A DNA stretch of 64,000 nucleotides from Alphaproteobacteria bacterium. Its GTDB lineage: Bacteria; Pseudomonadota; Alphaproteobacteria; UBA828. The notes beneath the pieces were generated by a model. The model saw only the letters and a program-made list of their open reading frames with translations. It was not told where the DNA came from and made no database searches. The stretch's first letter is position 1; each line of letters starts with the position of its first letter. The DNA lies in contig WTGU01000156.1 in assembly GCA_011523425.1 (NCBI GenBank), positions 1 through 64,000 on the forward strand, in the 5' to 3' direction. Shown here in pieces: positions 34,452-46,463 of the stretch. The position numbers and the translations under genes were made by a program.

Positions 34452-35111
34452 ATGGCCGATATCGTCGAGACCTACGCCAACACCCTCGTGCCCATGGTCG
34501 TGGAGCAGACCAACCGGGGCGAGCGCGCCTACGACATCTATTCGCGCCTCCTGAAGGAGCGGATCATCTTCCTCACCGGCGGCATCGGCGACGAGGTCGC
34601 AAGCCTGATCACCGCGCAGCTCCTCTTCCTGGAATCGGAGAATCCGACCAAGGACATCTCGGTCTACATCAACAGTCCGGGCGGGCTGGTGACCTCGGGG
34701 CTCGCGATCTACGACACGATGCAGTACGTGCGGCCGGCGGTGGCCACGCTCTGCATCGGCCAGGCGGCCTCCATGGCGTCGCTGCTGCTGGCCGCCGGCG
34801 CCACGGGCCAGCGCTTCGCGCTGCCCAACGCCCGGATCATGCTGCACCAGCCGTCGGGCGGCTTTCAGGGGCAGGCCACCGACATCGAGATCCACGCCAA
34901 GGAGATCCTGTCACTGCGCCAGCGCCTCAACGAGATCTACGTCGCCCATACCGGCCAGGAGATCGCGATCATCGAGGACAATCTGGAGCGCGACAAGTTC
35001 ATGACGCCCCATGAGGCCAAGGACTTCGGTCTCGTCGACGACGTGGTGGCCCGCAGGCCGGCGAGCCCGGACGACTCGGAGGAGAAGAGCAGCGCCAAGA
35101 AGGGCGGATAG
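34452..35111 (+). CDS. clpP: ATP-dependent Clp protease proteolytic subunit
   Basis: The 219-residue protein has the catalytic Ser107 in [11 protein letters not shown] and His132 in MLHQPSGG, with the Asp further on at about 181. It begins with [22 protein letters not shown], the usual mature N-terminus after a short propeptide. It forms the tetradecameric chamber that works with ClpX encoded next. GGGAGAG stands eight bases before the ATG. It follows tig by 26 bases and is probably co-transcribed. Confidence 0.97.
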   Translation: MADIVETYANTLVPMVVEQTNRGERAYDIYSRLLKERIIFLTGGIGDEVASLITAQLLFLESENPTKDISVYINSPGGLVTSGLAIYDTMQYVRPAVATLCIGQAASMASLLLAAGATGQRFALPNARIMLHQPSGGFQGQATDIEIHAKEILSLRQRLNEIYVAHTGQEIAIIEDNLERDKFMTPHEAKDFGLVDDVVARRPASPDDSEEKSSAKKGG

Positions 35112-35335
35112 GGGCCGCCGCGCGCCGGAAGCGGCCGTTTCGCATGGTGCATCCGGCGCCGGAATCCGGTCGAAAACCACTAAATGTTGGGGCTCGTTAA
35201 CCCCTAATGTTGACCCTAGACAGGGGCCAAGGTGAGTGCCAACCTCAACCCGTTCACGTTGTCTGGAGAAGAGCGTCGCGAGCCCCTGAACGGACGGAGT
35301 AGGCCGGTCACGGCACGCGGCGGCACGGAGCGGAC
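35112..35335. other. clpP-clpX intergenic region, probable clpX promoter
   Basis: This 224-base gap is long enough for a separate clpX promoter. It contains an A+T-rich patch with GGGGCTCGTTAACCCC and two copies of TAATGTTG/AAATGTTG (around 35180-35215). I cannot assign a specific regulator site with confidence. Confidence 0.35.
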
Positions 35336-36604
35336 ATGAACAAGTCCAGCGGCGGCGATTCGAAGAACACGCTGTACTGCTCTTTCTGCGGGAAGAGCCA
35401 GCACGAGGTGCGCAAGCTCATCGCAGGGCCCACCGTGTTCATCTGCGACGAGTGCGTCGAGCTGTGCATGGACATCATCCGCGAGGAGCACAAGAGCGCG
35501 CGGGTCAAGAGCCGCGACGGCGTACCGACGCCCGCCGAGATTTGCGAGGTGCTGGCCGACTACGTCATCGGCCAGGACCACGCCAAGCGGGTCCTCTCCG
35601 TGGCCGTGCACAACCACTACAAGCGCCTCGCCCACGGCAGCAAGGGCAACGAGGTCGAGCTCGCCAAGTCCAACATCCTGCTCATCGGGCCGACCGGCTG
35701 CGGCAAGACCCTGCTCGCCCAGACCCTGGCGCGCATCCTCGACGTGCCCTTCACCATGGCCGACGCGACGACGCTGACGGAAGCCGGCTACGTGGGCGAG
35801 GATGTGGAGAACATCATCCTCAAGCTCCTCCAGGCGGCCGACTACAACGTCGAGCGCGCCCAGCGCGGCATCGTCTATCTCGACGAGGTGGACAAGATCG
35901 CCCGCAAGTCCGACAACCCCTCGATCACGCGGGACGTCTCCGGCGAGGGCGTGCAGCAGGCGCTGCTCAAGATCATGGAGGGCACCGTCGCCTCGGTCCC
36001 GCCCCAGGGCGGCCGCAAGCATCCGCAGCAGGAGTTCCTCCAGGTGGACACGACCAACATCCTGTTCATCTGCGGCGGGGCCTTCTCCGGGCTGGAGAAG
36101 ATCATCGCCCAGCGCGGGCGCGGCATGGCGATCGGCTTCGGTGCCGACGTGCGGGCGCCGGACGAGCGCAAGACCGGCGAGATCCTGCGCGAGGTGGAGC
36201 CCGAGGACCTGCTCGGCTTCGGGCTGATCCCCGAATTCGTCGGCCGCCTGCCGGTGATCGCGACGCTCGACGATCTCGAGGCGGACGCGCTGGTGGAGAT
36301 CCTGGTCAAGCCCAAGAACGCGCTCGTCAAGCAGTATGAGAAGCTGTTCGACATGGAGAGCGTGACCCTGGCCTTCACCGACGACGCGCTTGACGCCGTC
36401 GCCCACAAGGCGATCGCGCGCAAGACCGGGGCGCGCGGCCTGCGCTCCATCCTCGAGGGCATCCTGCTCGACCCCATGTTCGATCTGCCGGGCTACGATT
36501 CGGTCGAGGAGGTGGTCATCAACCGCGAGGTGGTCGAGGGCCGGGCGCAGCCTCTCCTGATCTATTCCGACCGGCTCGAGGACGCGAGCTCGTCGGCGTC
36601 CTGA
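35336..36604 (+). CDS. clpX: ATP-dependent Clp protease ATP-binding subunit ClpX
   Basis: The 422-residue protein has the N-terminal C4 zinc finger (CSFCGKSQ, then CDECVELC; residues 14-41), Walker A GPTGCGKT (about 118-125), Walker B with the DEVDKIA helix, the IGF-type ClpP-contact loop (AIGFGADV, about 265) and sensor motif [10 protein letters not shown]. It unfolds tagged proteins and feeds them to ClpP. In Alphaproteobacteria ClpXP also destroys the cell-cycle regulator CtrA. It is followed by two palindromes and lon. Confidence 0.97.
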   Translation: MNKSSGGDSKNTLYCSFCGKSQHEVRKLIAGPTVFICDECVELCMDIIREEHKSARVKSRDGVPTPAEICEVLADYVIGQDHAKRVLSVAVHNHYKRLAHGSKGNEVELAKSNILLIGPTGCGKTLLAQTLARILDVPFTMADATTLTEAGYVGEDVENIILKLLQAADYNVERAQRGIVYLDEVDKIARKSDNPSITRDVSGEGVQQALLKIMEGTVASVPPQGGRKHPQQEFLQVDTTNILFICGGAFSGLEKIIAQRGRGMAIGFGADVRAPDERKTGEILREVEPEDLLGFGLIPEFVGRLPVIATLDDLEADALVEILVKPKNALVKQYEKLFDMESVTLAFTDDALDAVAHKAIARKTGARGLRSILEGILLDPMFDLPGYDSVEEVVINREVVEGRAQPLLIYSDRLEDASSSAS

Positions 36605-36614
36605 GCGGCCGCTT

Positions 36615-36634
36615 GAACGGCCGCGCGGCCGTTC
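36615..36634. terminator. Perfect palindrome after clpX
   Basis: GAACGGCCGC and GCGGCCGTTC (36615-36624, 36625-36634) make a perfect 20-base palindrome ten bases past the clpX stop. It can form a hairpin only with a tight loop, and no T-run follows. It could be a protein-binding site or a weak transcription stop between clpX and lon. Confidence 0.45.
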
Positions 36635-36651
36635 CCACCTAGCCGGGGGTG

Positions 36652-36670
36652 GGTGGCCGCAACGGCCACC
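36652..36670. repeat. Hairpin in the lon leader
   Basis: GGTGGCCG (36652-36659) and CGGCCACC (36663-36670) form a perfect 8-base-pair stem with loop CAA, 37 bases before the lon start. It lies in the untranslated leader and could influence message stability or translation. Confidence 0.45.
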
Positions 36671-36706
36671 GCTCTAAACGCGCAACCGCAACGCGCACGG
36701 GGAACA

Positions 36707-39151
<2,445 letters not shown>

Positions 39152-39320
39152 GCAGAGACCCGCGCCCGCAACGCGCACCGGAGCCGGACGCGCGCCGGGG
39201 CGCATCGCCTTTCTCGCCCCCCTGCGTCCGCCGTGGTAGAACCTGCCGCGCCATCGCCCGCGTGTCCCGGGCCGATGGTCATCCCTGATCGCTGATTCGC
39301 ACCACCGGGAGACGCCGCGC

Positions 39321-40112
39321 ATGACCGTCGAGAACCGCTGCAAGAGAAAGATGCTCGCTGGCGAGCCGGCGCTCGGGGCCTGGCTCGCGATGGGCAGCCC
39401 CATCGCCGCCGAGATCGTCGCCAACGCCGGCTACGACACGGTCATCATGGATCACGAGCACGGCCCCGGCGATCTGCTGAACGCCATCAGCCTGATGCAG
39501 GCCGCGGCGTCCTCCGGCGTCACGCCGATGATGCGCGTGCCGTGGAACGACATGGTCTACATCAAGCGGGCGCTCGACATCGGCGTGATGGGCGTGGTCG
39601 TGCCCTACGTGCAGAACGCCGCCGAGGCCGAGGCCGCGGTCGCCGCCTGCCGCTATCCGACCGGCGGCGTGCGCGGTGTGGCGCCCCATGCGGCGCGGTG
39701 CTCCGGCTGGGGCTCGCGGCTCAAGCCTTATCTCGCGGCGATGCCGGACGAGCTGCTGGTCGCCTGCCAGATCGAGACGGAGGAGGCGATCGACAACATC
39801 GAGGAGATCGCCGCCGTGGACGGCGTCGACATGCTGTTCCTCGGGCCGAGCGACGTCTCGGCGAGCATCGGCCACATGCTCGACATGGAGGAGCCGAAGG
39901 TGATCCGGCTGCTGCAGAAGGCCGAGCGCAAGATGCGCGCGACCGGAAAGCTGCTCGCCACCGTCACCCGCCCCGGCAAGTCGGTCAAATGGACTTTCGA
40001 GCGCGGCTACGACCTGGTCGTCTGCGGCCAGGATGCGAAGCTGCTCCAGGGCGCCGCTCTCGCCCAGGTCAAGGAGTTCCGCGACTCTCCGCCGAAGAAG
40101 CGCACGCGGTAG
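39321..40112 (+). CDS. HpcH/HpaI aldolase family protein
   Basis: The 263-residue protein is a class II pyruvate aldolase. MDHEHGPGDLL holds the catalytic His-Glu region, RVPWNDMVYIKRALDIGVMGVVVPYVQ the conserved Arg and the strand, and CQIETEEAIDNIEEIAAVDGVDMLFLGPSDVSAS the metal-binding Glu/Asp. Members cleave 4-hydroxy-2-oxoheptanedioate or 2-dehydro-3-deoxyglucarate-type substrates to pyruvate and an aldehyde. The substrate is not readable. GGGAGA precedes the ATG. It is convergent with the MBL hydrolase gene. Confidence 0.88.
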   Translation: MTVENRCKRKMLAGEPALGAWLAMGSPIAAEIVANAGYDTVIMDHEHGPGDLLNAISLMQAAASSGVTPMMRVPWNDMVYIKRALDIGVMGVVVPYVQNAAEAEAAVAACRYPTGGVRGVAPHAARCSGWGSRLKPYLAAMPDELLVACQIETEEAIDNIEEIAAVDGVDMLFLGPSDVSASIGHMLDMEEPKVIRLLQKAERKMRATGKLLATVTRPGKSVKWTFERGYDLVVCGQDAKLLQGAALAQVKEFRDSPPKKRTR

Positions 40113-40134
40113 CCGGCGCCTGCCGGGGCCGCGC

Positions 40135-41028
40135 TCAGGTCGCCCGGTAGCGCGCCCCTTCGTCCGGCGTGCCGTCACAGGTGGCACGTCCGCTTTCCAC
40201 CAGATGGATCAGGTGGGCGAGCACGGTGCGCGCCGCCGCCGGGTGGAGCCTCGGGTCGAGCCCCCGGTAGAGCTCGACCACGAGCTCCGGAATCGTGGCC
40301 GTTCCGTCCGCCACCGCCGCGAGGATCTCCGACTCGCGCCGGCGCCGGTGGCCGAGCAGCTTGCCGACGAAGCGCTGCGGCTTCGGGATCGGCGGCCCGT
40401 GCGTCGGCCAGTAGGTGTCGTCGTCGCGGGCGGCGAGCTTCTCCAGCGAGGCCAAGTAGGCGCCCATGTCGCCGTCCGGCGGCGAGACTACCGTGGTCGA
40501 CCACCCCATCACGTGATCGCCGGAGAAGAGCGCCTGCTCCTCCTTGAGCGCGAAGCAGAGGTGGTTCGAGGTATGCCCCGGCGTGTGCACCGCCTCCAGC
40601 GTCCAGCCGTCGCCCTCGATCGCGGCGCCGTCGCCAATTCGATGGTCGGGCACGAAGGCGCGGTCAGCGCCCTCTTCGACCGCCGGCCCCTCCCCGCCCG
40701 CGTGGGGACCGAAGCCGTAGCTGGGCGCGCCGGTCGCCGCCTTGACGTGGCGGGTCGCCGGCGAGTGGTCGATGTGGGTGTGGGTCACGACGAGGTGGGT
40801 CACCGTCTCGCCATCCACGGCGGCAAGCACGGCATCGACGTGCTCGGCCAGGTCCGGGCCGGCGTCGATGATCGCCACGCGGCCGCGGCCCACGATGTAG
40901 GTGCCGGTGCCGTGGTAGGTGAAGACGCTCGCGTTGGGCGCGATGACCCGGCGGATCAGCGGCGAGACCTGCGCCGCTTCGCCATAGGCGAACTCGAGCT
41001 CGCGGACGTAGGGAATCGCCTCGCTCAT
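40135..41028 (-). CDS. MBL fold metallo-hydrolase (glyoxalase II/LACTB2-like)
   Basis: The 297-residue protein has the metallo-beta-lactamase motif THTHIDHSPAT (about residues 82-92; HxHxDH), a second metal ligand in VHTPGHTSNHLCF and the Asp in LFSGDHVMG. A C-terminal winged-helix-like extension follows, as in LACTB2-type proteins. It should bind two zinc ions; the substrate could be a thioester, RNA or lactone. It has no signal peptide. Confidence 0.88.
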   Translation of the reverse strand: MSEAIPYVRELEFAYGEAAQVSPLIRRVIAPNASVFTYHGTGTYIVGRGRVAIIDAGPDLAEHVDAVLAAVDGETVTHLVVTHTHIDHSPATRHVKAATGAPSYGFGPHAGGEGPAVEEGADRAFVPDHRIGDGAAIEGDGWTLEAVHTPGHTSNHLCFALKEEQALFSGDHVMGWSTTVVSPPDGDMGAYLASLEKLAARDDDTYWPTHGPPIPKPQRFVGKLLGHRRRRESEILAAVADGTATIPELVVELYRGLDPRLHPAAARTVLAHLIHLVESGRATCDGTPDEGARYRAT

Positions 41029-41204
41029 GGCGCGGTCTCGCAGCCGGCGTGACTCGGATGCAGGGGAGTGCCCTCCAGGCTCGGTGCGCGGCCGCGCAGC
41101 CGATGGCGGCGCCCGGTTGAACGGCGGCGGGCAATGGGTATCATCGCCCCGCCGCCGGGGTCAAATGCCGGCGGCGCGTGCCCTGAGGCGATGAGGAACG
41201 GCCC

Positions 41205-41393
41205 GTGACCATCGATCCGCCGGAGATCATCGAGGTCGCCGAGACGGTCGTTGCCTGCAACGGCGGCGGCGGCGCGCTCGGCCATCCGCGCGTGTTCCTC
41301 AACCTGGAGACGAACGGCGCCGTCGACTGCCCCTACTGCGACCGCCGCTTCGTGCTCAAGGCGGAGGCGGTCGAGAGCGGAGGCGGTCACTAG
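41205..41393 (+). CDS. Zinc-finger domain protein (NDUFS6-like)
   Basis: The 62-residue protein carries a C-x-x... zinc site: ACNGGGGALGHPRVFLNL with His, then DCPYCDRRFVL. This is the CHCC zinc finger of the complex I accessory subunit NDUFS6, whose bacterial relatives are found in Alphaproteobacteria and are thought to help complex I assembly. It starts at GTG with GAGGAA nine bases upstream. It is convergent with the MFS gene, whose stop overlaps its last codons by four bases. Confidence 0.85.
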   Translation: MTIDPPEIIEVAETVVACNGGGGALGHPRVFLNLETNGAVDCPYCDRRFVLKAEAVESGGGH

Positions 41394-42583
41394 CCTTCCG
41401 CCCGCCGGGCGGGACGCCGCATGGCGACCACCGCCATGAAGCCGAGGCCCGAGACCGCCGCACACACCCAGTAGGCGTCGGCCCCCCACGCGGCGTAGAG
41501 CACGCCGGCGAGCAGCAGGCCCGCGCCGAGGCCGAGGCCGTTGGTGGTGGCGGCGAAGAGCGCCTGCGCCGTGTTGGAGGATCCCGCCGGCACGGTGCGG
41601 GTGATGAACACCATCGCGCCGAGGTGCATGGCGCCGAAGGTGAGCGCGTGCAGGCATTGGGCGAGCGCAAGCGCCCAGATCTCCGTGGTGAGCGCGAGCA
41701 CCGCCCAGCGGACGACGCCCGCCGCCGCCGCCGCGCCGAGCAGCCCGACCAGCCCGATGCGGCGGAGCAGCGGCGCGTTGCAGGCGAAGAGGATCACCTC
41801 GGCGACGACGCCGCCCGCCCAGAGCAGGCCGATCACCCATTCCGTGATTCCGGCGGCGAGCCAGTGCAGCGTCGAGAAGCCGTAGAAGACCGCGTGCGCG
41901 CCGTGGATCGCAGTCGTCGCGATCACCATGAGGCGGAACTGCCGGTCGCCCAGCATGCCGAGGATCGGCGCCGCAGGCGGCGCGGCGCCGCCGCGCTTGT
42001 CCGGCATGGCGACGGAGCCCGCGATCATCACCACGATCGTCGCGATGATCATGGTGAGGATGAGCTCGGCCGACGGCACTGCGTCGATCTCCAGCACGGC
42101 GCCACCCACCGCTGCCGCCAGCAGGTAAGAGACCGAACCCCACAGCCGCACGCGACCGTAGCCGGATTCCGCCGAGACGGTGCGGAGCGCGATGGTCTCG
42201 CCCAGCGGCAGCACACCGGCGTAGACCAGCGTGAAGACGGCGCTGACGACGAAGATCGGCCAGAAGCCCCAGGTCCAGTAGAAGGCGCAGGCAACCAGCA
42301 GCACGATGAAGGCACAGGCGACGAGCGGCCCTCGCGTGCTGTCGCGGCGGTCGGCGAAGCGGCCGATGAAGGGTCCGGCGGCGGCGCGCAACATCAGCGT
42401 CAGCCCGAGCATCAGGCCGATCTCGGTCACCGAGAGGCCGCGCGCCTGGAGGAAGAGCGGCCAGAACGGCAGCGCCACGCCCGCCACCAGGAAATAGGCC
42501 GCGTAGAAGGCGGAGATGCGCGGAGCCGCGTAGGTAATGGAGGCGCTGTGGGCGGGCACGGGCGGACTCGCGGTCGGCGACAT
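41390..42583 (-). CDS. MFS transporter (phenylpropionate/nucleoside-permease-like branch)
   Basis: The 397-residue protein has 12 predicted membrane segments. The loop 2-3 signature region reads LRAAAGPFIGRFADRRDSTR, and the start YAAPRISAFYAAYFLVAGV with FWPLFLQARGLS is characteristic of the MFS_1-like branch that contains HcaT and nucleoside permeases. It is a secondary transporter in the inner membrane; substrate unknown. The start at MSPTASP is chosen because the upstream in-frame sequence overlaps the polA promoter and is not membrane-like. It is divergent from polA. Confidence 0.85.
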   Translation of the reverse strand: MSPTASPPVPAHSASITYAAPRISAFYAAYFLVAGVALPFWPLFLQARGLSVTEIGLMLGLTLMLRAAAGPFIGRFADRRDSTRGPLVACAFIVLLVACAFYWTWGFWPIFVVSAVFTLVYAGVLPLGETIALRTVSAESGYGRVRLWGSVSYLLAAAVGGAVLEIDAVPSAELILTMIIATIVVMIAGSVAMPDKRGGAAPPAAPILGMLGDRQFRLMVIATTAIHGAHAVFYGFSTLHWLAAGITEWVIGLLWAGGVVAEVILFACNAPLLRRIGLVGLLGAAAAAGVVRWAVLALTTEIWALALAQCLHALTFGAMHLGAMVFITRTVPAGSSNTAQALFAATTNGLGLGAGLLLAGVLYAAWGADAYWVCAAVSGLGFMAVVAMRRPARRAEG

Positions 42584-42692
42584 TGGGCCGGCTCGGGGCC
42601 CGCTGTGCGGGGGCCGGCCTGCGTGGCATAGTGGCGCGGACCCGCCACCGCAAGTGCCGGACCCACCAGACCCCGCAGCCGGAACGCCGACC

Positions 42693-45458
42693 GTGAGCCA
42701 AGACGCCACCGACGCAGCGAGCGCCCTGCGCCATCTCTACCTGATCGACGGCTCGGGCTTCGTCTTCCGCGCCTTTCACGCGCTGCCGCCGCTCACCCGG
42801 CCCGACGGCACGCCGGTCAACGCGGTGCTCGGCTTCAGCAACATGCTCTGGAAGATCCTGCGCGAGACCGACGCGGACCACGCGGCGGTGATCTTCGACA
42901 CCGCGCGGCGCACCTTCCGCAACGACATCTTCGAGCCCTACAAGGCGAACCGCGGCGAGACGCCGGAGGAGCTGATTCCGCAGTTCCCCCTGGTGCGCGA
43001 GGCCGCCGGCGCCTTCAACCTGGCGTCGGTCGAGCTCGACGGCTTCGAGGCCGACGACCTGATCGCGGCCTATACCGAGGCGGCCCAGGCGCGCGGCGCG
43101 CGGGTCACCATCGTCTCTGCCGACAAGGACCTGATGCAGCTCGTCGCGGGCGAGAGCGTGGTCATGTACGACTACTTCAAGAGCCGCGAGATCGGCCCGG
43201 AGCAGGTGACCGAGCGCTTCGGCGTCGGGCCGGAGCGGGTCGTCGACGTGCAGGCGCTCGCCGGCGACAGCACCGACAACGTGCCGGGCGTTCCGGGCAT
43301 CGGGGTCAAGACGGCGGCGCAACTCATCAACGACTATGGCGACCTCGACGAGCTGCTGGGGCGCGCCGAGGAGATCAGGCAGCCCAAGCGCCGCCAGAAC
43401 CTGATCGAGCATGCCGAGATGGCGCGGCTCTCCCGCACGCTGGTGACGCTGCGCCGCGACGCGCCGCTGCCCCTGCCGCTGGAGGCACTCGCCCGGCGAC
43501 AGCCGGAACCGGGCGCGCTGCGTGCCTTCTTCCAGGAGAACGGCTTCCGGTCGATCTCGGCCCGGCTCGAGGCCGAGGACGGAGAGGCGACGTTGCCCGA
43601 AGAAGAGGCGGAGCCGGAGGAGACGGCCCCCCTGCCCGCCTCCTACACGCTCGTGACCGACACGCAAGCGCTCGCCGACTGGGCGGAGGCGGCGCGTGCG
43701 CGCGGCGTGCTGGCGCTGGAGCCGTTCGTGGCGGACGGCGCGGCGGAAGGCAGCGGTCTCGTCGGCCTCGCGCTCGCCACCGCGCCGGGAAACGCCTGCT
43801 ACGTACCGCTCGGCCACGCGGGCCAGGATCTGCTGGACGCATCCGAGGCTCTCCCGCAACTCGGCCTCGACGAGGCGCTCGGCGTTCTCGAACCGGTGCT
43901 CGCCGACCCGGGCGTCCTCAAGCTCGCCCTCGACATCAAGCGCACCCTGCGCCTGCTGAGTGGACGGGGCCTGACGCTCACTCCCGTCGACGATCCGATG
44001 CTCGCCTCCTGGGTGCTCGACGGCAGCCTCCACAACCACGCGCTGGATGACCTGACCCAGCTCCACCTCGACCGCGCCGCGCCGGCGCTCGCGGACGTGC
44101 TGGGCAGCGGACGCAACAAGGTTTCCGTCGAGGCGGTCCCGCCCGACGCGATGCGCGATACCGCGGCTGCCCGCGCCGACCTTGCGCTGCGGCTGCACAC
44201 GATCCTCCGCCCGCGCCTGGTCGCGGATCGCCTGACCACGGTCTACGAACGGATCGAGCGCCCCCTGATCGACGTGCTGGCGCGGATGGAGGCGGCCGGC
44301 ATCCTCGTCGACCAGGGCGAGCTCGTCGCGCTGTCTCAGGACTTCGCCGGCCGCATCGAGGGGTTGGAGGGCGAGATCCACGCGCTCGCCGGCCATCCCT
44401 TCACCATCGGCTCGCCCAAGCAGCTCGGCGAGGTGCTGTTCGACGAGATGGGGCTCCAGAGCGGGCGCAAGGGCAAGTCGGGCGCCTACAGCACCGGCGC
44501 CGACATCCTGGAGGAGCTGGCGGCGCAGGGCCACGACCTGCCGGCGCGGGTGCTCGACTGGCGCCAGCTCACCAAGCTCAAGAGCACGTACACGGACGCA
44601 CTGATCGGCCATATCGACCCCGCGACCAGGCGGGTGCACACCACCTTCACCATGACCGCCGCCAACACCGGCAGGCTGTCATCCAACGACCCCAACCTGC
44701 AGAACATCCCGATCCGCACCGAGGAGGGCCGCCGCATCCGCCGCGCCTTCGTGGCCGCGCCCGGCCACGTGCTGATGTCCGCCGACTACTCGCAGATCGA
44801 GCTTCGCGTCCTCGCTCACGTCGCCGGCGTCGACGCGCTCAAGGACGCCTTCCGCAGCGGCATCGACATCCACGCGCTGACCGCGAGCCAGGTGTTCGAG
44901 CTGCCGCTGGAGGGCATGGACCCGATGGTCCGCCGCTCGGCCAAGGCCATCAACTTCGGGATCATCTACGGCATCAGCCCCTTCGGGCTCGCGCGCCAGA
45001 TCGGCGTCCCCCAGGCCGAGGCCAAGGGCTATATCGAAGCCTACTTCGCGCGCTACCCCGGCATCCGCGACTACATGGAGCGCACCAAGAAGGCGGCCCA
45101 TGCGGAGGGCTTCGTCACCACGCTCTTCGGCCGCAAGTGCCGGCTGCCGGGGATCAACGACCGTAACCCGGCGCGCCGCGCCTTCTCGGAGCGCGCGGCG
45201 ATCAACGCACCGATCCAGGGCGCCGCCGCCGACATCATCAAGCGCGCGATGATCCCGATGCAGGCAGCGCTGGCGGCGAAGGGGCTCGGCGCCCGGATGC
45301 TGCTCCAGGTGCACGACGAGCTGGTGTTCGAGGTGCCGGAGGCCGAGGCGGACGAGACCGGCGCCGTGGTCAGCAAAGTGATGGAAGGCGCCGCCCACCT
45401 CGACGTGCCGCTCACGGTGGATATCGGCTCAGGCCGAAGCTGGGCCGACGCGCACTGA
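42693..45458 (+). CDS. polA: DNA polymerase I with degenerate proofreading domain
   Basis: The 921-residue protein has a 5' nuclease domain (1-290; LYLIDGSGFVFRAFHALPP; VSADKDLMQL), a 3'-5' exonuclease-like domain (about 310-510) and the polymerase domain with motif A DYSQIELRVLAHVAG (about 698), motif B RRSAKAINFGIIYG and motif C LLQVHDELVFE (about 870). The DTE exo I motif reads LEPF, the KYD Asp of exo II is replaced (DIKRTLR) and the exo III EDAD reads ARAD, so proofreading should be lost, as in Taq polymerase. It starts at GTG by homology. Function is Okazaki-fragment processing and excision-repair filling. Confidence 0.95.
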   Translation: MSQDATDAASALRHLYLIDGSGFVFRAFHALPPLTRPDGTPVNAVLGFSNMLWKILRETDADHAAVIFDTARRTFRNDIFEPYKANRGETPEELIPQFPLVREAAGAFNLASVELDGFEADDLIAAYTEAAQARGARVTIVSADKDLMQLVAGESVVMYDYFKSREIGPEQVTERFGVGPERVVDVQALAGDSTDNVPGVPGIGVKTAAQLINDYGDLDELLGRAEEIRQPKRRQNLIEHAEMARLSRTLVTLRRDAPLPLPLEALARRQPEPGALRAFFQENGFRSISARLEAEDGEATLPEEEAEPEETAPLPASYTLVTDTQALADWAEAARARGVLALEPFVADGAAEGSGLVGLALATAPGNACYVPLGHAGQDLLDASEALPQLGLDEALGVLEPVLADPGVLKLALDIKRTLRLLSGRGLTLTPVDDPMLASWVLDGSLHNHALDDLTQLHLDRAAPALADVLGSGRNKVSVEAVPPDAMRDTAAARADLALRLHTILRPRLVADRLTTVYERIERPLIDVLARMEAAGILVDQGELVALSQDFAGRIEGLEGEIHALAGHPFTIGSPKQLGEVLFDEMGLQSGRKGKSGAYSTGADILEELAAQGHDLPARVLDWRQLTKLKSTYTDALIGHIDPATRRVHTTFTMTAANTGRLSSNDPNLQNIPIRTEEGRRIRRAFVAAPGHVLMSADYSQIELRVLAHVAGVDALKDAFRSGIDIHALTASQVFELPLEGMDPMVRRSAKAINFGIIYGISPFGLARQIGVPQAEAKGYIEAYFARYPGIRDYMERTKKAAHAEGFVTTLFGRKCRLPGINDRNPARRAFSERAAINAPIQGAAADIIKRAMIPMQAALAAKGLGARMLLQVHDELVFEVPEAEADETGAVVSKVMEGAAHLDVPLTVDIGSGRSWADAH

Positions 45459-45482
45459 AGCCGGGCGCGCGCCCGAGGGCGC

Positions 45483-46463
45483 TCAGCCCATCAATTCGAG
45501 GCAGGCGGCCGCGATGTGCTTCGCACTCATGCCGTAGCGGGCGCGGATGCGGTCGGTCGGGCCGACGCAGGCGAACTCGTCAGGCATGCCGACCATGCGC
45601 ATGGGCGCAGGCCGCCGGACCGCCAGAAGCTCCGCCACTGCGCCGCCGAGCCCGCCGGTCAGGTGGTGCTCCTCGGCGGTGACGATCCCGCGCGTCTCCT
45701 CGGCAGCCGCGAGGATCGCGTCCTCGTCCAGCGGCTTGATGGTGGACATGTTCAGCACGCGGGCGCCGATGCCCTGCTTCGCGAGCTCGGCTGCCGCATC
45801 GAGAGCCGGCGCCACCAGGGCGCCGCAGGCGACGACGGTCACGTCCGCGCCCTCGGCGAGCCGCGTCGCCCTGCCCACGCTGAACGGCGCATCGACCGGG
45901 GTCACCGCAGGCTCGGGCACGCGCCCGCCGAGGCGGAGGTAGACGGGACCCTCGATCTCGTCGGTCGCGAGCGTCGCGTTGTACGCCTCGTGCGCATCCG
46001 CCGGTACGACCACCGTCATGTTGGGGAAGCTCCGCATCAGCGCGAGGTCCTCCAGCGCGTGATGGGTGCCGCCCGAGACCGCGAGCGAGACCCCGCTCGC
46101 CGCCGCCCCGATCACCACGCGCTGGTCGGCATAGGCGACCTCGTTCCGCACCTGCTCCATGGAGCGGGCGGTGATGAAGGGCGCGTAGCCGCAGACGAAG
46201 GGACGCAGCCCCGTGGTGGCGAGACCGGCGGCGACGCCCATGGCGTTCTGCTCGGCGATGCCGACGTCGATGACGTGGGCGGGCGCATGTTCGATGAAGC
46301 CCCGGAGCCCGATCAGGTCGAGCGTGTCGGCGGAGACCGCGACCACGCGCTCGTCCCGGCGCGCGAGCTCGGTCACGGCGAGTCCGAAGGCGAGGCGCGA
46401 CTGGTTCGCGGCCGCCTTGGCCCAGGCGGGTGCGGCCCCGTTGCCCTGCTCGGGCGCGCTCAT
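45483..46463 (-). CDS. Transketolase, C-terminal subunit (split enzyme)
   Basis: The 326-residue protein is the pyrimidine-binding plus C-terminal half of transketolase/DXS-like enzymes: VSADTLDLIGLRGFIE, then DVGIAEQNAMGVAAGLATTG with the catalytic Glu, and GGTHHALEDLALMRSFPNMTV. The C-terminal domain ends with VTAEEHHLTGGLGGAVAELL. It pairs with the N-terminal subunit encoded four bases upstream. Such split transketolases may act in the pentose phosphate path or on sulfoacetaldehyde or apulose-like sugars; context does not settle this. Confidence 0.88.
   Translation of the reverse strand: MSAPEQGNGAAPAWAKAAANQSRLAFGLAVTELARRDERVVAVSADTLDLIGLRGFIEHAPAHVIDVGIAEQNAMGVAAGLATTGLRPFVCGYAPFITARSMEQVRNEVAYADQRVVIGAAASGVSLAVSGGTHHALEDLALMRSFPNMTVVVPADAHEAYNATLATDEIEGPVYLRLGGRVPEPAVTPVDAPFSVGRATRLAEGADVTVVACGALVAPALDAAAELAKQGIGARVLNMSTIKPLDEDAILAAAEETRGIVTAEEHHLTGGLGGAVAELLAVRRPAPMRMVGMPDEFACVGPTDRIRARYGMSAKHIAAACLELMG

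Noticed and set aside
35170-35220. Candidate CtrA site (TTAA-N7-TTAA) before clpX.
   Set aside because: Only one TTAA half is present in GTTAACCCCTAATGTTG; the second half does not match.
41025-44639. A 1204-codon open frame on the minus strand across polA, the MFS gene and the MBL gene.
   Set aside because: It is antisense to three genes with clear family motifs. Long open antisense frames are expected at this GC content, and its translation has no recognisable domain.
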